Part shown: one piece after another, positions 26,453 through 35,275 of the stretch
Layout of the letters: each line of letters starts with the position of its first letter
How positions within the stretch are numbered: position 1 is the stretch's first letter
Origin: Pseudomonas sp. Seg1
GTDB taxonomy: Bacteria > Pseudomonadota > Gammaproteobacteria > Pseudomonadales > Pseudomonadaceae
Assembly: GCF_018326005.1 (NCBI RefSeq)
Contig: NZ_AP021903.1
Span: 372,001-436,000, forward strand
DNA: 64,000 nt
Direction of reading: 5' to 3'
Translations under genes and position numbers: made by a program
The notes under the pieces: generated by a model
What the model saw: only the letters and a program-made list of their open reading frames with translations
Told to the model about the DNA's origin: nothing
The model's database searches: none

Positions 26453-27739
26453 CTATCCTTGCGCGCGGCACCATTGCGCCGGATCACTCGGGTGACCCTG
26501 CTGACGAATTGCGAAATACAGTGCAGGTGTGTCCTGACCGCCACTGTTTCCGACAGTGGAGATGGACTCACCGGCTTTTACCACGTCACCGGCTGATTTG
26601 AGCAGCGTCTGGTTGTGACCGTAAAGACTCAGAAAACCGTTGCCGTGATCGAGGATCACCAGTAGCCCGGCACCGCGCAACCAGTCGGCGAACACCACAC
26701 GGCCGCCGTGTACAGCATGCACCTGACTGCCGGCGGAGGCGCTGATCATCACGCCGTCCCACTTGGTCCTGGCGTCGTCGCCACGGGTTTCACCGAAACG
26801 TGCCAACAGTCGACCATCAACCGGCCACGGAAGTTTTCCCCGGGTTGCGGCAAAAGGGCCGCCGAAGGTCTCGCCGCTGCTGGAAACCAAGGCGCCGGGT
26901 GTTGATCTGGCAGGTTTTCGTGGGGCGTCGCTGTTTTCAGCTTCGGCCTCACGTAAACGCTTTTTTTCCGCTTCCTGCTGGGCGATCAGCGCTTTCTGCC
27001 GCGCTTCTTCTGCCTCACGAGCCTGGCGGGCCAAGGTTTCTTCAATGGTTTTAAGGACTTTAGACAGGTCTGCCTGATCCTGCTCGCGAGAGGCAAGTTT
27101 CTGGTCGCGGGCCTTTACGTCGTCGTTGAGTTTGGCGAGGACTTGCTGGCGTTCCTTGCGGACCTTGTCGAGCTCTTCGCGCTGAGTGTCGAGGCTGCTT
27201 TTCTGTACGAGCAATTGTGCCTGCTGCAAGCCGATGTCTTTTTCGACATTGGCCAGTTGGCGCAGGGTTTCGTTGAAATTCTTCAGCTGCTCCAGGCGGG
27301 CCTGGCTCAGGTAATCGTAATAGGTGAGGGTACGGGCGAATTTCTCGGGATTCTGCTGGTTGAGCAGCAGTTTGAGGTATTCCTGGCGGCCGTTCTGGTA
27401 GGCCGCGCGGGCCTGGATGGCGATCAGTCGCTGCTGTTCAGTGCGCGCGCTCTGGAGTTTTTTTTTCTCCGCATCGAGCCGCTGCAACTCGGATTCGCTT
27501 TTCTGCAGTTCTTTCTGCAGGGCGTCGACCTGCTTCTGCAGCTTGCCCATCTCGGTTTCAGTGCCCTTGAGCTCTTTCTGCACGCCGGACTTTTCTTCCT
27601 GGAGTTTGCCCAGCAGCTTTTTCAGCTCGGCAATGTCCTGACGCGTGGCATCCAGCTGCTGCTGGGTTTGCGCGCGCTCGTCAGCGAAGGCCGGTTGGAG
27701 CAGGCAGGTCAGAGCGAGGGCAATCAGGACGCGAAGCAT
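26453..27739 (-). CDS. envC: Murein hydrolase activator EnvC
   Basis: A 428-residue protein. A signal peptide (MLRVLIALALTCLLQPAFA) is followed by a long coiled coil (about 22-250), a variable linker and a C-terminal LytM domain (HGNGFLSLYGHNQTLLKSAG, then DTPALYFAIRQQG). In the LytM motif the metal-ligand HxH is replaced by LYFAIR, so the domain should be catalytically dead. This is as expected for EnvC, which activates amidases at the septum. The start at 27739 gives a proper signal peptide; an upstream ATG at 27808 adds an unrelated stretch. Confidence 0.93.
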   Translation of the reverse strand: MLRVLIALALTCLLQPAFADERAQTQQQLDATRQDIAELKKLLGKLQEEKSGVQKELKGTETEMGKLQKQVDALQKELQKSESELQRLDAEKKKLQSARTEQQRLIAIQARAAYQNGRQEYLKLLLNQQNPEKFARTLTYYDYLSQARLEQLKNFNETLRQLANVEKDIGLQQAQLLVQKSSLDTQREELDKVRKERQQVLAKLNDDVKARDQKLASREQDQADLSKVLKTIEETLARQAREAEEARQKALIAQQEAEKKRLREAEAENSDAPRKPARSTPGALVSSSGETFGGPFAATRGKLPWPVDGRLLARFGETRGDDARTKWDGVMISASAGSQVHAVHGGRVVFADWLRGAGLLVILDHGNGFLSLYGHNQTLLKSAGDVVKAGESISTVGNSGGQDTPALYFAIRQQGHPSDPAQWCRAQG

Positions 27740-27864
27740 AGGGGCGGGCGGCACCAGGGTAAGGGACGGCCTAGTATGCCCGCCCGAGGCTGCAAAAAAA
27801 ACGCCCAATTGGGCTTGTGTGATAACTGGCCTTAAAAACTCTGCAAACCAGTGTAGAGCGACCT

Positions 27865-27995
27865 GTGGCGAGGGGATTTATCTCCGATCGGCTGCGCAGC
27901 AGTCGCGAAATCAGCTTGCACGGCGCGTCAGACACGCCGTGGTGTTCGGTTTCAGGGCGGCTTCGCCGCCCATCGGGGATAAATCCCCTCACCAC
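27865..27995. repeat. Inverted repeat, family B
   Basis: Outer arms GTGGCGAGGGGATTTATCYC and GGGGATAAATCCCCTCACCAC enclose CGATCGGCTGCGCAGC and a GGGCGGCTTCGCCGCCC hairpin. The element fills most of the 299-base gap between gpmI and envC and carries no gene. Other copies are at 47365 and 61267. Confidence 0.85.
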
Positions 27996-28038
27996 ATAGC
28001 CACTCCCACAAGGTTTTGCAGGGTTTTCTGGATTCGGG

Positions 28039-29565
28039 TCAGACCAGAATCGAGGTGCCGGTCATTTCCGCCGGTTTTTCCAGTCCCAGCAACTTGAGCA
28101 TGGTTGGCGCCACGTCCGCCAGTACGCCGCCTTCACGGACCTTGAGGTCGCGCTTGCCGACATAAATGAACGGCACCGGCTCGGTGGTGTGCGCGGTGTG
28201 CGCTTGCCCGGTGGACTCGTCAGCCATTTGCTCGACGTTGCCGTGGTCGGCGGTGATCAGCGCTTCGCCGCCAACCTTTTCCAGAGCCTCGACGATGCGG
28301 CCGACGCAGGTGTCCAGGCATTCAACCGCTTTAACTGCCGCGTCGAACACGCCGCTGTGGCCGACCATGTCGCCGTTGGCGTAGTTGACCACGATGACGT
28401 CGTAGCGCTGGTTTTCGATGGCGTCGACGATACGGTCGGTGACTTCCGGCGCGCTCATTTCCGGCTGCAAGTCGTAGGTGGCGACTTTCGGCGACGGGAT
28501 CAGGATGCGCTCCTCGCCCGGGAACGGTTCTTCACGGCCGCCGGAGAAGAAGAAGGTCACGTGAGCGTATTTTTCGGTTTCAGCGATGCGCAGCTGAGTC
28601 TTGCCGTTCTTCGCCAGATAGTCGCCGAGCACATTTTCCAGGCTGCCCGGCGCAAAGGCTGCGGGAGCCGGGATGCTCGCGGCGTATTGGGTCAGGCCCA
28701 CGTATTGCACTTTCGGCTGGCGGCCGCGCTCGAATTCCTTGAAACCGTCTTCGACAAAGACACGGCTCAACTCGCGGGCACGGTCGGCGCGGAAGTTCAT
28801 GAACACCACGGCGTCGCCGTCTTCGACCTTGACTGGCTCACCAATCGAAGTGGCTTTGACAAATTCGTCACTCTCGCCACGGGCGTAAGCCGCTTCCAGA
28901 CCTTCCTGGGCGGTGGCTGCGTTGAACTCGCCGTTGCCGTCAACGATCAGGTTGTAGGCTTGGGTCACGCGATCCCAACGGTTGTCACGGTCCATCGCGA
29001 AGTAGCGGCCGATGATGCTGGCGATGCGGCCCTTGCCGAGGGCCTGGAACGTCGCGTCAAGCAGTTCGATCGACGATGCGGCGCTTTTCGGCGGCGTGTC
29101 GCGGCCGTCGAGGAAGGCGTGCAGGTAGATTTTTTCGGCGCCGCGCTTGAAGGCCAGTTCGGCCATGGCGATCAGGTGATCCTGGTGGCTGTGCACGCCG
29201 CCATCCGACAGCAGGCCCATGAAGTGCACGGCTTTGCCGGCGGCCACGGCTTTATCCACAGCGGCGCAGATGGTCGGGTTCTCGAAGAACTCGCCGTCGC
29301 GGATCGCTTTGGTCACACGAGTGAAGTCCTGATACACCACCCGGCCGGCGCCGAGGTTCATGTGGCCGACTTCGGAGTTGCCCATCTGGCCGTCCGGCAG
29401 ACCGACGTCCATGCCGCTGCCCGAGATCAAGCCATTTGGCACGGTGGCCCAGAGGCGATCAAGTACAGGCTTCTTCGCCGCAAAAACGGCGTTGGATTCG
29501 GGGCTGTCGCTGTGACCGAAGCCGTCGAGAATGATCAGGACCAAAGGTTTAGGCGTGGTAGTCAT
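28039..29565 (-). CDS. gpmI: 2,3-bisphosphoglycerate-independent phosphoglycerate mutase
   Basis: A 508-residue glycolytic enzyme interconverting 3- and 2-phosphoglycerate with two Mn ions. The phosphorylated serine is in [14 protein letters not shown] (about S62). Metal-site motifs include LDGFGH and [10 protein letters not shown]. It lies upstream of envC, as in E. coli (gpmM-envC-yibQ), and is divergent from the yibN-grxC-secB genes. An alternative start 9 bases upstream adds MDS. Confidence 0.96.
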   Translation of the reverse strand: MTTTPKPLVLIILDGFGHSDSPESNAVFAAKKPVLDRLWATVPNGLISGSGMDVGLPDGQMGNSEVGHMNLGAGRVVYQDFTRVTKAIRDGEFFENPTICAAVDKAVAAGKAVHFMGLLSDGGVHSHQDHLIAMAELAFKRGAEKIYLHAFLDGRDTPPKSAASSIELLDATFQALGKGRIASIIGRYFAMDRDNRWDRVTQAYNLIVDGNGEFNAATAQEGLEAAYARGESDEFVKATSIGEPVKVEDGDAVVFMNFRADRARELSRVFVEDGFKEFERGRQPKVQYVGLTQYAASIPAPAAFAPGSLENVLGDYLAKNGKTQLRIAETEKYAHVTFFFSGGREEPFPGEERILIPSPKVATYDLQPEMSAPEVTDRIVDAIENQRYDVIVVNYANGDMVGHSGVFDAAVKAVECLDTCVGRIVEALEKVGGEALITADHGNVEQMADESTGQAHTAHTTEPVPFIYVGKRDLKVREGGVLADVAPTMLKLLGLEKPAEMTGTSILV

Positions 29566-29718
29566 GGAATCCACTCGTGGCTAATAAAGAAGAGGGCGAT
29601 GGAAAAGGGAGTTGGAGTTTAAAGCGAAGTTCCGACGGCGTCACCGCCGGACGGGGTTTGGCCGACCATAGTGGCTGTGTATACTGGCCGACATTTTAAC
29701 GCCCTGGAACCTCCTTCG

Positions 29719-30132
29719 ATGGTTGCTCACCTGATTGAATTTGCCACTAACCACTACATTCTTGTCGGTATCTTCGTCGTACTGCTGGCTCTGCTGCTGG
29801 CGCACACGATGCAGGGCGGCGGTAAAAGCCTGAGCACCGGTGAGCTGACCGCACTGGTCAACAAAGATGCGGGCGTGGTGGTGGACATCCGTCCGGCCAA
29901 GGATTTCGCTGCCGGCCACATCGTTGGCGCCGTGAACATTCCACAGGACAAACTGGCAGCGCGTATCGGCGAGCTGGAAAAACACAAGGCCAAGACCATC
30001 ATTCTGGTCGACGCTCTGGGCCAGACCGCCGGCACCCACGCCCGCGAGCTGATGAAATCCGGCTTCACCGCCGCCAAGCTGTCCGGCGGGATTTCCAGCT
30101 GGAAAGGCGACAACCTGCCGTTGGTGAAGTGA
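29719..30132 (+). CDS. yibN: Membrane-anchored rhodanese-like protein lacking the catalytic Cys (YibN type)
   Basis: A 137-residue protein with an N-terminal transmembrane segment (about 11-28) and a cytoplasmic rhodanese fold. Conserved features are VVDIRPAKDFAAGHIVGAVN and GFTAAKLSGGISSWKGDNLP. The active-site loop reads ILVDALGQTAG, with no cysteine, so sulfurtransferase activity is not expected. E. coli YibN occupies the same position before grxC-secB and is reported to associate with the Sec translocon, which fits the location next to secB. The start at 29719 follows a GGAACCTCC site. Confidence 0.88.
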   Translation: MVAHLIEFATNHYILVGIFVVLLALLLAHTMQGGGKSLSTGELTALVNKDAGVVVDIRPAKDFAAGHIVGAVNIPQDKLAARIGELEKHKAKTIILVDALGQTAGTHARELMKSGFTAAKLSGGISSWKGDNLPLVK

Positions 30133-30133
30133 T

Positions 30134-30388
30134 ATGAGTGAAGTCATCGTCTACTCCAGCGATTACTGCCCTTACTGTTCGCGAGCCAAATACCTGCTCG
30201 AGAACAAAGGCGTGGCCTTCAAAGAGATCAAGGTCGATGGCAAGCCGCAGGTGCGCGCCGAAATGACCCAGAAGGCCGGGCGCACGTCCGTGCCGCAGAT
30301 CTGGATCGGCGAAAAGCACATCGGCGGTTGTGACGATTTGTATGCCCTGGAGCGCGCCGGCAAGCTCGACGCGCTGCTCAAGGCCTGA
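30134..30388 (+). CDS. grxC: Glutaredoxin 3
   Basis: An 84-residue class-I glutaredoxin with the dithiol site CPYC (residues 11-14), [15 protein letters not shown] supplying the cis-proline, and the GGCDDL glutathione-binding turn. It reduces ribonucleotide reductase and protein-glutathione disulfides. It begins one base after yibN ends and precedes secB, an arrangement conserved with enterics. Confidence 0.97.
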   Translation: MSEVIVYSSDYCPYCSRAKYLLENKGVAFKEIKVDGKPQVRAEMTQKAGRTSVPQIWIGEKHIGGCDDLYALERAGKLDALLKA

Positions 30389-30444
30389 ACGGCTGCACCC
30401 ACGTACAGCAATCCCTAAAGACCCAAGATCAGAAAGGATCTGAG

Positions 30445-30930
30445 ATGACTGACCAACAGAACACTGCAGCCAGCGAAGAAGAAACCGCACCGCAATTCTC
30501 CTTGCAGCGCATCTACGTTCGCGACCTGTCTTTTGAAGCCCCGAAAAGCCCGGCGATCTTCCGTCAGCAGTGGGATCCGACCGTTGGTCTGGATCTGAAC
30601 ACTCGCCAGAAAGAACTTGAAGGCGATTTCTACGAAGTCGTGCTGACCCTGTCCGTGACCGTGAAAAACGGTGACGAAGTGGCCTTCATCGCTGAAGTGC
30701 AACAGGCCGGTATCTTCCTGATCAAGAACCTCGACCCGGCGTCGATGAGCCACACCCTGGGTGCGTTCTGCCCGAACATCCTGTTCCCTTACGCTCGTGA
30801 GACTCTGGACAGCCTGGTAACTCGCGGTTCGTTCCCGGCACTGATGCTGGCTCCGGTGAACTTCGACGCCCTGTACGCGCAAGAGCTGCAGCGCATGCAG
30901 GAAAGCGGCGAGACCCCGACCGTTCAGTAA
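30445..30930 (+). CDS. secB: Protein-export chaperone SecB
   Basis: A 161-residue tetrameric chaperone that keeps preproteins unfolded and delivers them to SecA. The conserved core [19 protein letters not shown] and the [20 protein letters not shown] stretch are present. It is the last gene of the yibN-grxC-secB unit and is followed by a strong terminator. Confidence 0.97.
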   Translation: MTDQQNTAASEEETAPQFSLQRIYVRDLSFEAPKSPAIFRQQWDPTVGLDLNTRQKELEGDFYEVVLTLSVTVKNGDEVAFIAEVQQAGIFLIKNLDPASMSHTLGAFCPNILFPYARETLDSLVTRGSFPALMLAPVNFDALYAQELQRMQESGETPTVQ

Positions 30931-30952
30931 ACGGTCTGAGCGACAACGAAAA

Positions 30953-30977
30953 AAGCGCCGTTACAGGCGCTTTTTTC
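30953..30977 (+). terminator. Intrinsic terminator after secB
   Basis: Stem AAGCGCC/GGCGCTT with a 6-base loop is followed by six T residues, starting 22 bases after the secB stop. Confidence 0.92.
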
Positions 30978-30981
30978 TTGG

Positions 30982-31087
30982 CTGATCGTTCCTACGCTCT
31001 GCGTCGGAATACCTCTGAGGACGCTCCGCGTCCAGTGACGCGGAGCGTCACGGGCTGTATTCCCACGCAGAGCGTGGGAACGATCAG
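30982..31087. repeat. Inverted repeat, family C
   Basis: Termini CTGATCGTTCC and GGAACGATCAG are perfect complements. Inside are the palindromic pieces CACGCTCTGCGT (arms) and ACGCTCCGCGTCC. A second copy is at 58333-58441. It lies between secB and trmL. Confidence 0.88.
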
Positions 31088-31104
31088 GCATTTATTTTGC
31101 GGTG

Positions 31105-31560
31105 TTATTTGAAGTCGTTCTGGCGCCACGCTTCGTACACAGCCACGGCCACGGTGTTGGACAGGTTCAGGCTGCGGCAGCCTTCGCGCATCGGCAGGCG
31201 CAGGCGCTGTTCGGCGGGCAGGGCGTCCAGCACTTCTGGCGGCAGGCCACGGCTTTCCGGGCCGAAGATGAACGCATCACCCGGCACAAACGCGGCATCG
31301 TGAAACGGCCGCGAACCCTTGGTGGTGAACGCGAACAGCCGTGGGTTGCCCAGGCTTTCCAGGCAACTGGCGAGGTCGGCGTGGCGTTGCAGCGTGGCAT
31401 ATTCGTGGTAGTCGAGACCGGCGCGGCGCAGGCGCTTGTCGTCCATCTCGAAACCCAGCGGTTCGATCAAATGCAGGTGGCAGCCACTGTTGGCGCACAG
31501 CCTGATAACGTTGCCGGTATTCGGCGGAATTTCTGGTTGAAAAAGGATGACGTGAAACAT
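31105..31560 (-). CDS. trmL: tRNA (cytidine(34)-2'-O)-methyltransferase TrmL
   Basis: A 151-residue SPOUT methyltransferase that modifies the wobble position of tRNA-Leu isoacceptors. SPOUT motifs are FGPESRGLP, LPMREGCRSLNLSNTVAVA and the N-terminal FQPEIPPNTGNVIRLCANSG. The start codon at 31560 lies on CATG, shared with the divergent gene at 31559. Reading upstream gives extra residues of the opposite gene, which are rejected. Confidence 0.95.
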   Translation of the reverse strand: MFHVILFQPEIPPNTGNVIRLCANSGCHLHLIEPLGFEMDDKRLRRAGLDYHEYATLQRHADLASCLESLGNPRLFAFTTKGSRPFHDAAFVPGDAFIFGPESRGLPPEVLDALPAEQRLRLPMREGCRSLNLSNTVAVAVYEAWRQNDFK

Positions 31561-31999
31561 GCACGGCTCCGAAGGTAAAGATGAGCGGCATTCTACGCCG
31601 CCTGTGGACAACCGTTCGAAACTATTCCCGCGGGTGATCGGTTCGCTGGCGATCGTCGGCGTGATGATCGGCCTGATGATCGGCCGCCTGACCACACCGG
31701 ATCCGAGCGTGCTGCAACAGGTCGAGGTGATCGACGGCGGTCTGGTGGTCTGGTTCAACAACGAGCCGAAGCTGCACGGCGAGGTGGTCGACGGTGCCGT
31801 GGCGCTTCTGTTCCAGGCTGAAGGCAAGGCGCAGAAAGGCCAGCTCAAGCTCAACGGCAAAGACGTCAACTGGCGTACGCGAGCGAGTGATGGCGGGTTG
31901 TTGCTGACGGTGCTGGCGGCGCGGCCGCTGCAAGGTGACTGGACCGGCAGCGAGGTCGATGACCGCTGGCGGCTGGAGATCCATCTCCGGGAGCAATAA
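31559..31999 (+). CDS. Hypothetical single-TM protein
   Basis: A protein of up to 146 residues with one transmembrane segment (about 27-43; RVIGSLAIVGVMIGLMIG) and a soluble C-terminal beta-rich part (LVVWFNNEPKLHGEVVDGAV). The annotated ATG overlaps the trmL start on the opposite strand, and a GTG at 31604 is an alternative start that would avoid this. It likely faces the periplasm. The family is not recognised beyond being Pseudomonas-like. Confidence 0.72.
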   Translation: MHGSEGKDERHSTPPVDNRSKLFPRVIGSLAIVGVMIGLMIGRLTTPDPSVLQQVEVIDGGLVVWFNNEPKLHGEVVDGAVALLFQAEGKAQKGQLKLNGKDVNWRTRASDGGLLLTVLAARPLQGDWTGSEVDDRWRLEIHLREQ

Positions 32000-32003
32000 A
32001 AGC

Positions 32004-32224
32004 GGGAATCCCTGACCTGCCTGTATCAGGGTTCCCAAAACGGGGTGGACTTCGCTCGTAGCGTCGGTCCGTTGTAAAGAGGGAACCCCCGGCCTGCCTG
32101 TACCAAGGATCCCAAAAGGGTGGGCGCATCGCATTGCGATGTGCGCCCGGTGTAAAGAGGGGAATCCCCGGCCTGCCTGTACCAAGGTCCCCGAAACGGG
32201 TGGTGAATCGAATCACCTGTAAGA
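32004..32224 (+). repeat. Three tandem two-hairpin repeat units (about 77, 79 and 65 nt)
   Basis: Units start at 32004, 32081 and 32160. Each has a first hairpin with the invariant loop CCTGCCTGTA enclosed by GGGAA.../...TTCCC-type stems. A GGGTG tract follows, then a second hairpin of variable sequence, then TGTAARAG. The closing pair of hairpin 1 changes from A-T in unit 1 to G-C in units 2 and 3, and hairpin 2 keeps pairing while its sequence differs. Confidence 0.85.
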
Positions 32225-32285
32225 GGTATTGCAGGGGGCGTGCCAGTTTTTAATCTGCTGAAACAAAAAAGCTGATGAGAAACGC

Positions 32286-32318
32286 GAAAGCCCCGGAATT
32301 CGGGGCTTTCGTGTTTTT
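32286..32318 (+). terminator. Intrinsic terminator after hairpin array
   Basis: Ten-bp perfect stem GAAAGCCCCG/CGGGGCTTTC with a 5-base loop, then GTGTTTTT. It faces away from ntrC and so serves the plus-strand transcript. Confidence 0.85.
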
Positions 32319-32417
32319 GGCGTTGTTGTTTTTCGGTGATTTTCACTAACGATCTGAACTGAAAGTTATGCTCGATTGCGGTTCAAGGTGCATTACTCTG
32401 GTGCACAGAGGACTAGT

Positions 32418-32506
32418 TGTGGGAGCGGGCTTGATCGCGAAGGCGTCGTGTCAGTCACGATCCTTTTCAATGACACACCGCTTTCGCGAGCAAGCCCGCT
32501 CCCACA
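32418..32506. repeat. REP-type inverted repeat (family A)
   Basis: Arms TGTGGGAGCGGGCTTG and CAAGCCCGCTCCCACA, with a central GTGTCAG-type hairpin. It is located just downstream of ntrC. Confidence 0.87.
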
Positions 32507-32558
32507 TTGGATCTTTGATGTTCACGTAATGTGTGTTCACCGCAGACCTATAGGCTGT

Positions 32559-33995
32559 TTAACCCTCATCCCCCTCATCATCATCCCCACCATCAACCTT
32601 CATCCCCAGTTCCTTGATCTTGCGCGTCAGGGTGTTACGCCCCCAACCCAGCAAAACGGCGGCATCACGGCGACGCCCGGCGGTGTGCTTCAAAGCCGTT
32701 TCGATCATGATCCGCTCGAACGCCGGTACCGCGCTGTCGAGCAGGCTCGACTGGCCACGTGCCAACGCCTGATCGGCCCACTGGCGCAACGCCTGCTCCC
32801 AGTTGGTCACTGGCGCCGAATCCTGCGGCAGGTTCAACAGTTCCGGTGGCAAATCGCTGATATGCACTTCACGGCCGGAGGCCATGACCGTGATCCAGCG
32901 GCAGGTGTTCTCCAGCTGGCGCACGTTGCCGCCCCACGGCAGGTTTTTCAGGTATTCCTCGGTCTCGCTTTTCAGCAGCTTCGGCTCGACCGCCAGCTCT
33001 TGCGCGGCGCGGCTGAGGAAGTGCTTGGCCAGGGTCGGGATGTCTTCGCGACGGTCCGACAGGCGCGGGATGTGGATGCGGATCACATTAAGGCGGTGGA
33101 ACAAGTCCTCACGGAATTTTCCGGCGTGGACCAGGGTTTCCAGATTCTGGTGTGTCGCGGCGATGATCCGCACATCGACCTTGACCGGTACATGACCACC
33201 GACGCGGTAGAACTCGCCGTCGGCCAGCACCCGCAGCAGACGGGTTTGTGTATCTGCCGGCATGTCGCCGATTTCATCGAGGAACAGCGTGCCGCCATCG
33301 GCCTGTTCAAAGCGTCCGCGACGCAAGTTGGCCGCGCCGGTGAACGCGCCTTTCTCGTGGCCGAACAGCTCGGATTCCATCAGGTCCTTGGGGATCGCCG
33401 CCATGTTCAGCGCAATGAACGGCGAGGCCGCACGCGGGCTGTGGCGGTGCAGGGCGTGGGCGACCAGTTCTTTACCGGTGCCGGATTCGCCGTTGATCAG
33501 CACGGTGATGTTGGAGTGGCTCAAGCGGCCGATGGCGCGAAAAACTTCCTGCATCGCCGGCGCTTCGCCGATGATTTCCGGGGTGCGGGTCAGCGCGGGC
33601 ACCACTTCCAGGCCTTGCTGTTCTTGCGCGTGCTGGTTGGCGCGTTTGACCAGCGACACCGCCTCATCCACGTCGAACGGCTTGGGCAGGTATTCGAAAG
33701 CGCCGCCCTGATAGGAGGCGACAGCGCTGTCCAGATCGGAGTGGGCAGTCATGATGATGACCGGCAACCGTGGGTGCTGCTCGCGGATCCGCGCCAGCAG
33801 ATCCAGCCCGCTGGCACCCGGCATGCGGATATCGGAAATGATCACATCAGGCTGCTGACGGGCCAGACGACTCATCACGCCATCGGCGCTGTCGAAGCTC
33901 TGCGTGGTCATGCCTTCCTGCTGCAAGGCCTTTTCCAGAACCCAACGGATAGAACGGTCGTCATCGACGATCCACACGGTTTCACTACGGCTCAT
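32559..33995 (-). CDS. ntrC: Nitrogen regulation response regulator NtrC (NR(I))
   Basis: A 478-residue sigma-54 activator. The receiver domain contains the phospho-acceptor Asp in IISDIRMPG. The AAA+ domain has Walker A GESGTGKE, the sigma-54 contact loop GAFTGA, and Walker B GGTLFLDEIGD. The C-terminal Fis-type HTH has AAVLLGWGRNTLTRKIKEL. Phosphorylated by NtrB under nitrogen limitation, it activates glnA and other genes. It overlaps ntrB by 4 bases (ATGA). Confidence 0.97.
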   Translation of the reverse strand: MSRSETVWIVDDDRSIRWVLEKALQQEGMTTQSFDSADGVMSRLARQQPDVIISDIRMPGASGLDLLARIREQHPRLPVIIMTAHSDLDSAVASYQGGAFEYLPKPFDVDEAVSLVKRANQHAQEQQGLEVVPALTRTPEIIGEAPAMQEVFRAIGRLSHSNITVLINGESGTGKELVAHALHRHSPRAASPFIALNMAAIPKDLMESELFGHEKGAFTGAANLRRGRFEQADGGTLFLDEIGDMPADTQTRLLRVLADGEFYRVGGHVPVKVDVRIIAATHQNLETLVHAGKFREDLFHRLNVIRIHIPRLSDRREDIPTLAKHFLSRAAQELAVEPKLLKSETEEYLKNLPWGGNVRQLENTCRWITVMASGREVHISDLPPELLNLPQDSAPVTNWEQALRQWADQALARGQSSLLDSAVPAFERIMIETALKHTAGRRRDAAVLLGWGRNTLTRKIKELGMKVDGGDDDEGDEG

Positions 33996-35077
33996 GTCGA
34001 TGTGGCTCCTTGTTCCAGTGGCAGAAAGATCGAGAACGTGGTGTGGCCGGGGTGGCTGTCACACTCGATCAGGCCCTGGTGCTGGCTGATGATGTTCTGG
34101 GTAATGGCCAGGCCCAGCCCGGTACCGTCCGGGCGGCCGCTGACCATGGGAAAGAAAATGGTTTCCTGGAGTTCCGCCGGGATGCCCGGGCCGTTGTCGA
34201 TGATCTCGATCTTGGTCACCAGACGATGGCGGACGTGGCCGATGGTGAACTGGCGCATGGTCCGGCTACGCAGGCTGATGCGGCCCAGGCGCAGCTCGTT
34301 CTGGCTGCTGATCGCCTGCATCGCGTTGCGCACGATGTTCAACACCGCCTGAATCATTTGCTCGCGGTCGATCAATACGTCGGGAATGCTTGGGTCGTAA
34401 TCACGCACCAAGGTGATGCAGCCCTGACTTTCCGCTTCGACCAGTTGGCAAACGCGCTCGAGCACTTCGTGAACGTTGCACATGGCCAGCGACGGCAACT
34501 TGTTCGAGCCAAGCATGCGGTCGACCAGATTGCGCAGGCGGTCGGCCTCTTCAATGATCACGTTGGTGTAGTCGCGCAGGCTGTCTTCCGGCAGCTCTCG
34601 GGCCAGCAGTTGCGCGGCGCCACGAATGCCGCCGAGCGGGTTTTTGATCTCGTGGGCAAGACCGCGCACCAGCATCTTGCTGGTTTCCTGCTTCGACAGC
34701 TGGGCCTCTTCCTTGGTGATCCGCAGCAAGCGATCACGCGGGTGGACTTCCAGCAAAAGCAGGGTCGCGCCGTTGCTGAGGATCGGCGTCACCGCGTAAT
34801 CCACGGTCAAGTTCTGACCGGTGAGGGCCGTGAGCATCGCTTCGCGCTTGGTGAACGGGTGTGCCTGTTCCACCGCCTGGCGCAGGGAATTGAGCGCTTC
34901 GGTGGATTCGGTGAACAGCTCGCTGATGAACTGCCCATGGCTACGCTGCCCGCTGATGGCGAGCAGCATCTCCGCCGCCGGATTCATGTACTCAAGGCGC
35001 AATTCGGCATCAAGCAAGATGGTAGCGGTGGTCAGGTTGTCGAGCAGCAAACGGGGGATTGCGTCACTTATAGTCAT
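33992..35077 (-). CDS. ntrB: Nitrogen regulation histidine kinase NtrB (NR(II))
   Basis: A 361-residue cytoplasmic sensor kinase/phosphatase controlled by PII. An N-terminal PAS-like domain (LDAELRLEYMNPAAEMLL) is followed by the H-box GLAHEIKNPLGGIRGAAQLL and an ATPase domain with DNGPGIP and GTGLGLAITQNII. The start at 35077 (MTISDAIPRLL) matches family length; a 13-residue extension is not favoured. It is translationally coupled to ntrC. Confidence 0.96.
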   Translation of the reverse strand: MTISDAIPRLLLDNLTTATILLDAELRLEYMNPAAEMLLAISGQRSHGQFISELFTESTEALNSLRQAVEQAHPFTKREAMLTALTGQNLTVDYAVTPILSNGATLLLLEVHPRDRLLRITKEEAQLSKQETSKMLVRGLAHEIKNPLGGIRGAAQLLARELPEDSLRDYTNVIIEEADRLRNLVDRMLGSNKLPSLAMCNVHEVLERVCQLVEAESQGCITLVRDYDPSIPDVLIDREQMIQAVLNIVRNAMQAISSQNELRLGRISLRSRTMRQFTIGHVRHRLVTKIEIIDNGPGIPAELQETIFFPMVSGRPDGTGLGLAITQNIISQHQGLIECDSHPGHTTFSIFLPLEQGATST

Positions 35078-35134
35078 CAGGGCCTCTTTTGGGGGCGGAG
35101 CGTGCGCAACAAGCAAGCGTCGTTATCGGGAAAA

Positions 35135-35150
35135 TGCAAAAACCAAACCA
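35135..35150 (-). promoter_or_regulatory. Possible sigma-54 promoter for ntrBC
   Basis: Minus strand reads TGGTTTGGTTTTTGCA, with the GG and GC elements at the exact -24/-12 spacing but weaker -24 context than consensus. It lies 58 bases upstream of the ntrB start codon. Confidence 0.4.
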
Positions 35151-35275
35151 AGGCTCCGAAAAGAAGCGTTCAACCCCTGAAACGGGCGTTTGACGCTCGT
35201 TTGCGTGGCAGTCGGCCAGCTCTCGCGGGTACTTTCGAACCAAAATGGGTTGCAATGTGGGTACGGTGCAGCCTG

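Larger units (their letters stand above)
32004..32318 (+). ncRNA. Candidate structured small RNA or 3' UTR ending in a terminator
   Basis: The triplicated hairpin array is followed by about 60 unstructured bases and then a strong rho-independent terminator at 32286-32318. The strand is chosen by this T tract. It could be an independent small RNA or the structured 3' region of the gene at 31559. No promoter was resolved, and no known RNA family was recognised. Confidence 0.35.

Noticed and set aside
26453..27739. EnvC as an active LytM endopeptidase
   Set aside because: The metal-binding histidines expected in the C-terminal motif are replaced, as in EnvC activators.
32004..32224. CRISPR array
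   Set aside because: Only three units, with internal pairing and variable lengths; no constant repeat with unique spacers and no cas genes.
32026..32346. Short minus-strand frames giving repeated RQAG/GTGRPG peptides in the hairpin array
   Set aside because: The peptide repetition is explained by the DNA repeat itself; no ribosome site is present, and hairpin pairing rather than codons is preserved between units.
32376..34352. Long plus-strand open frame opposite ntrC
   Set aside because: It is a codon-bias shadow of ntrC with no domain; it also crosses the REP element.
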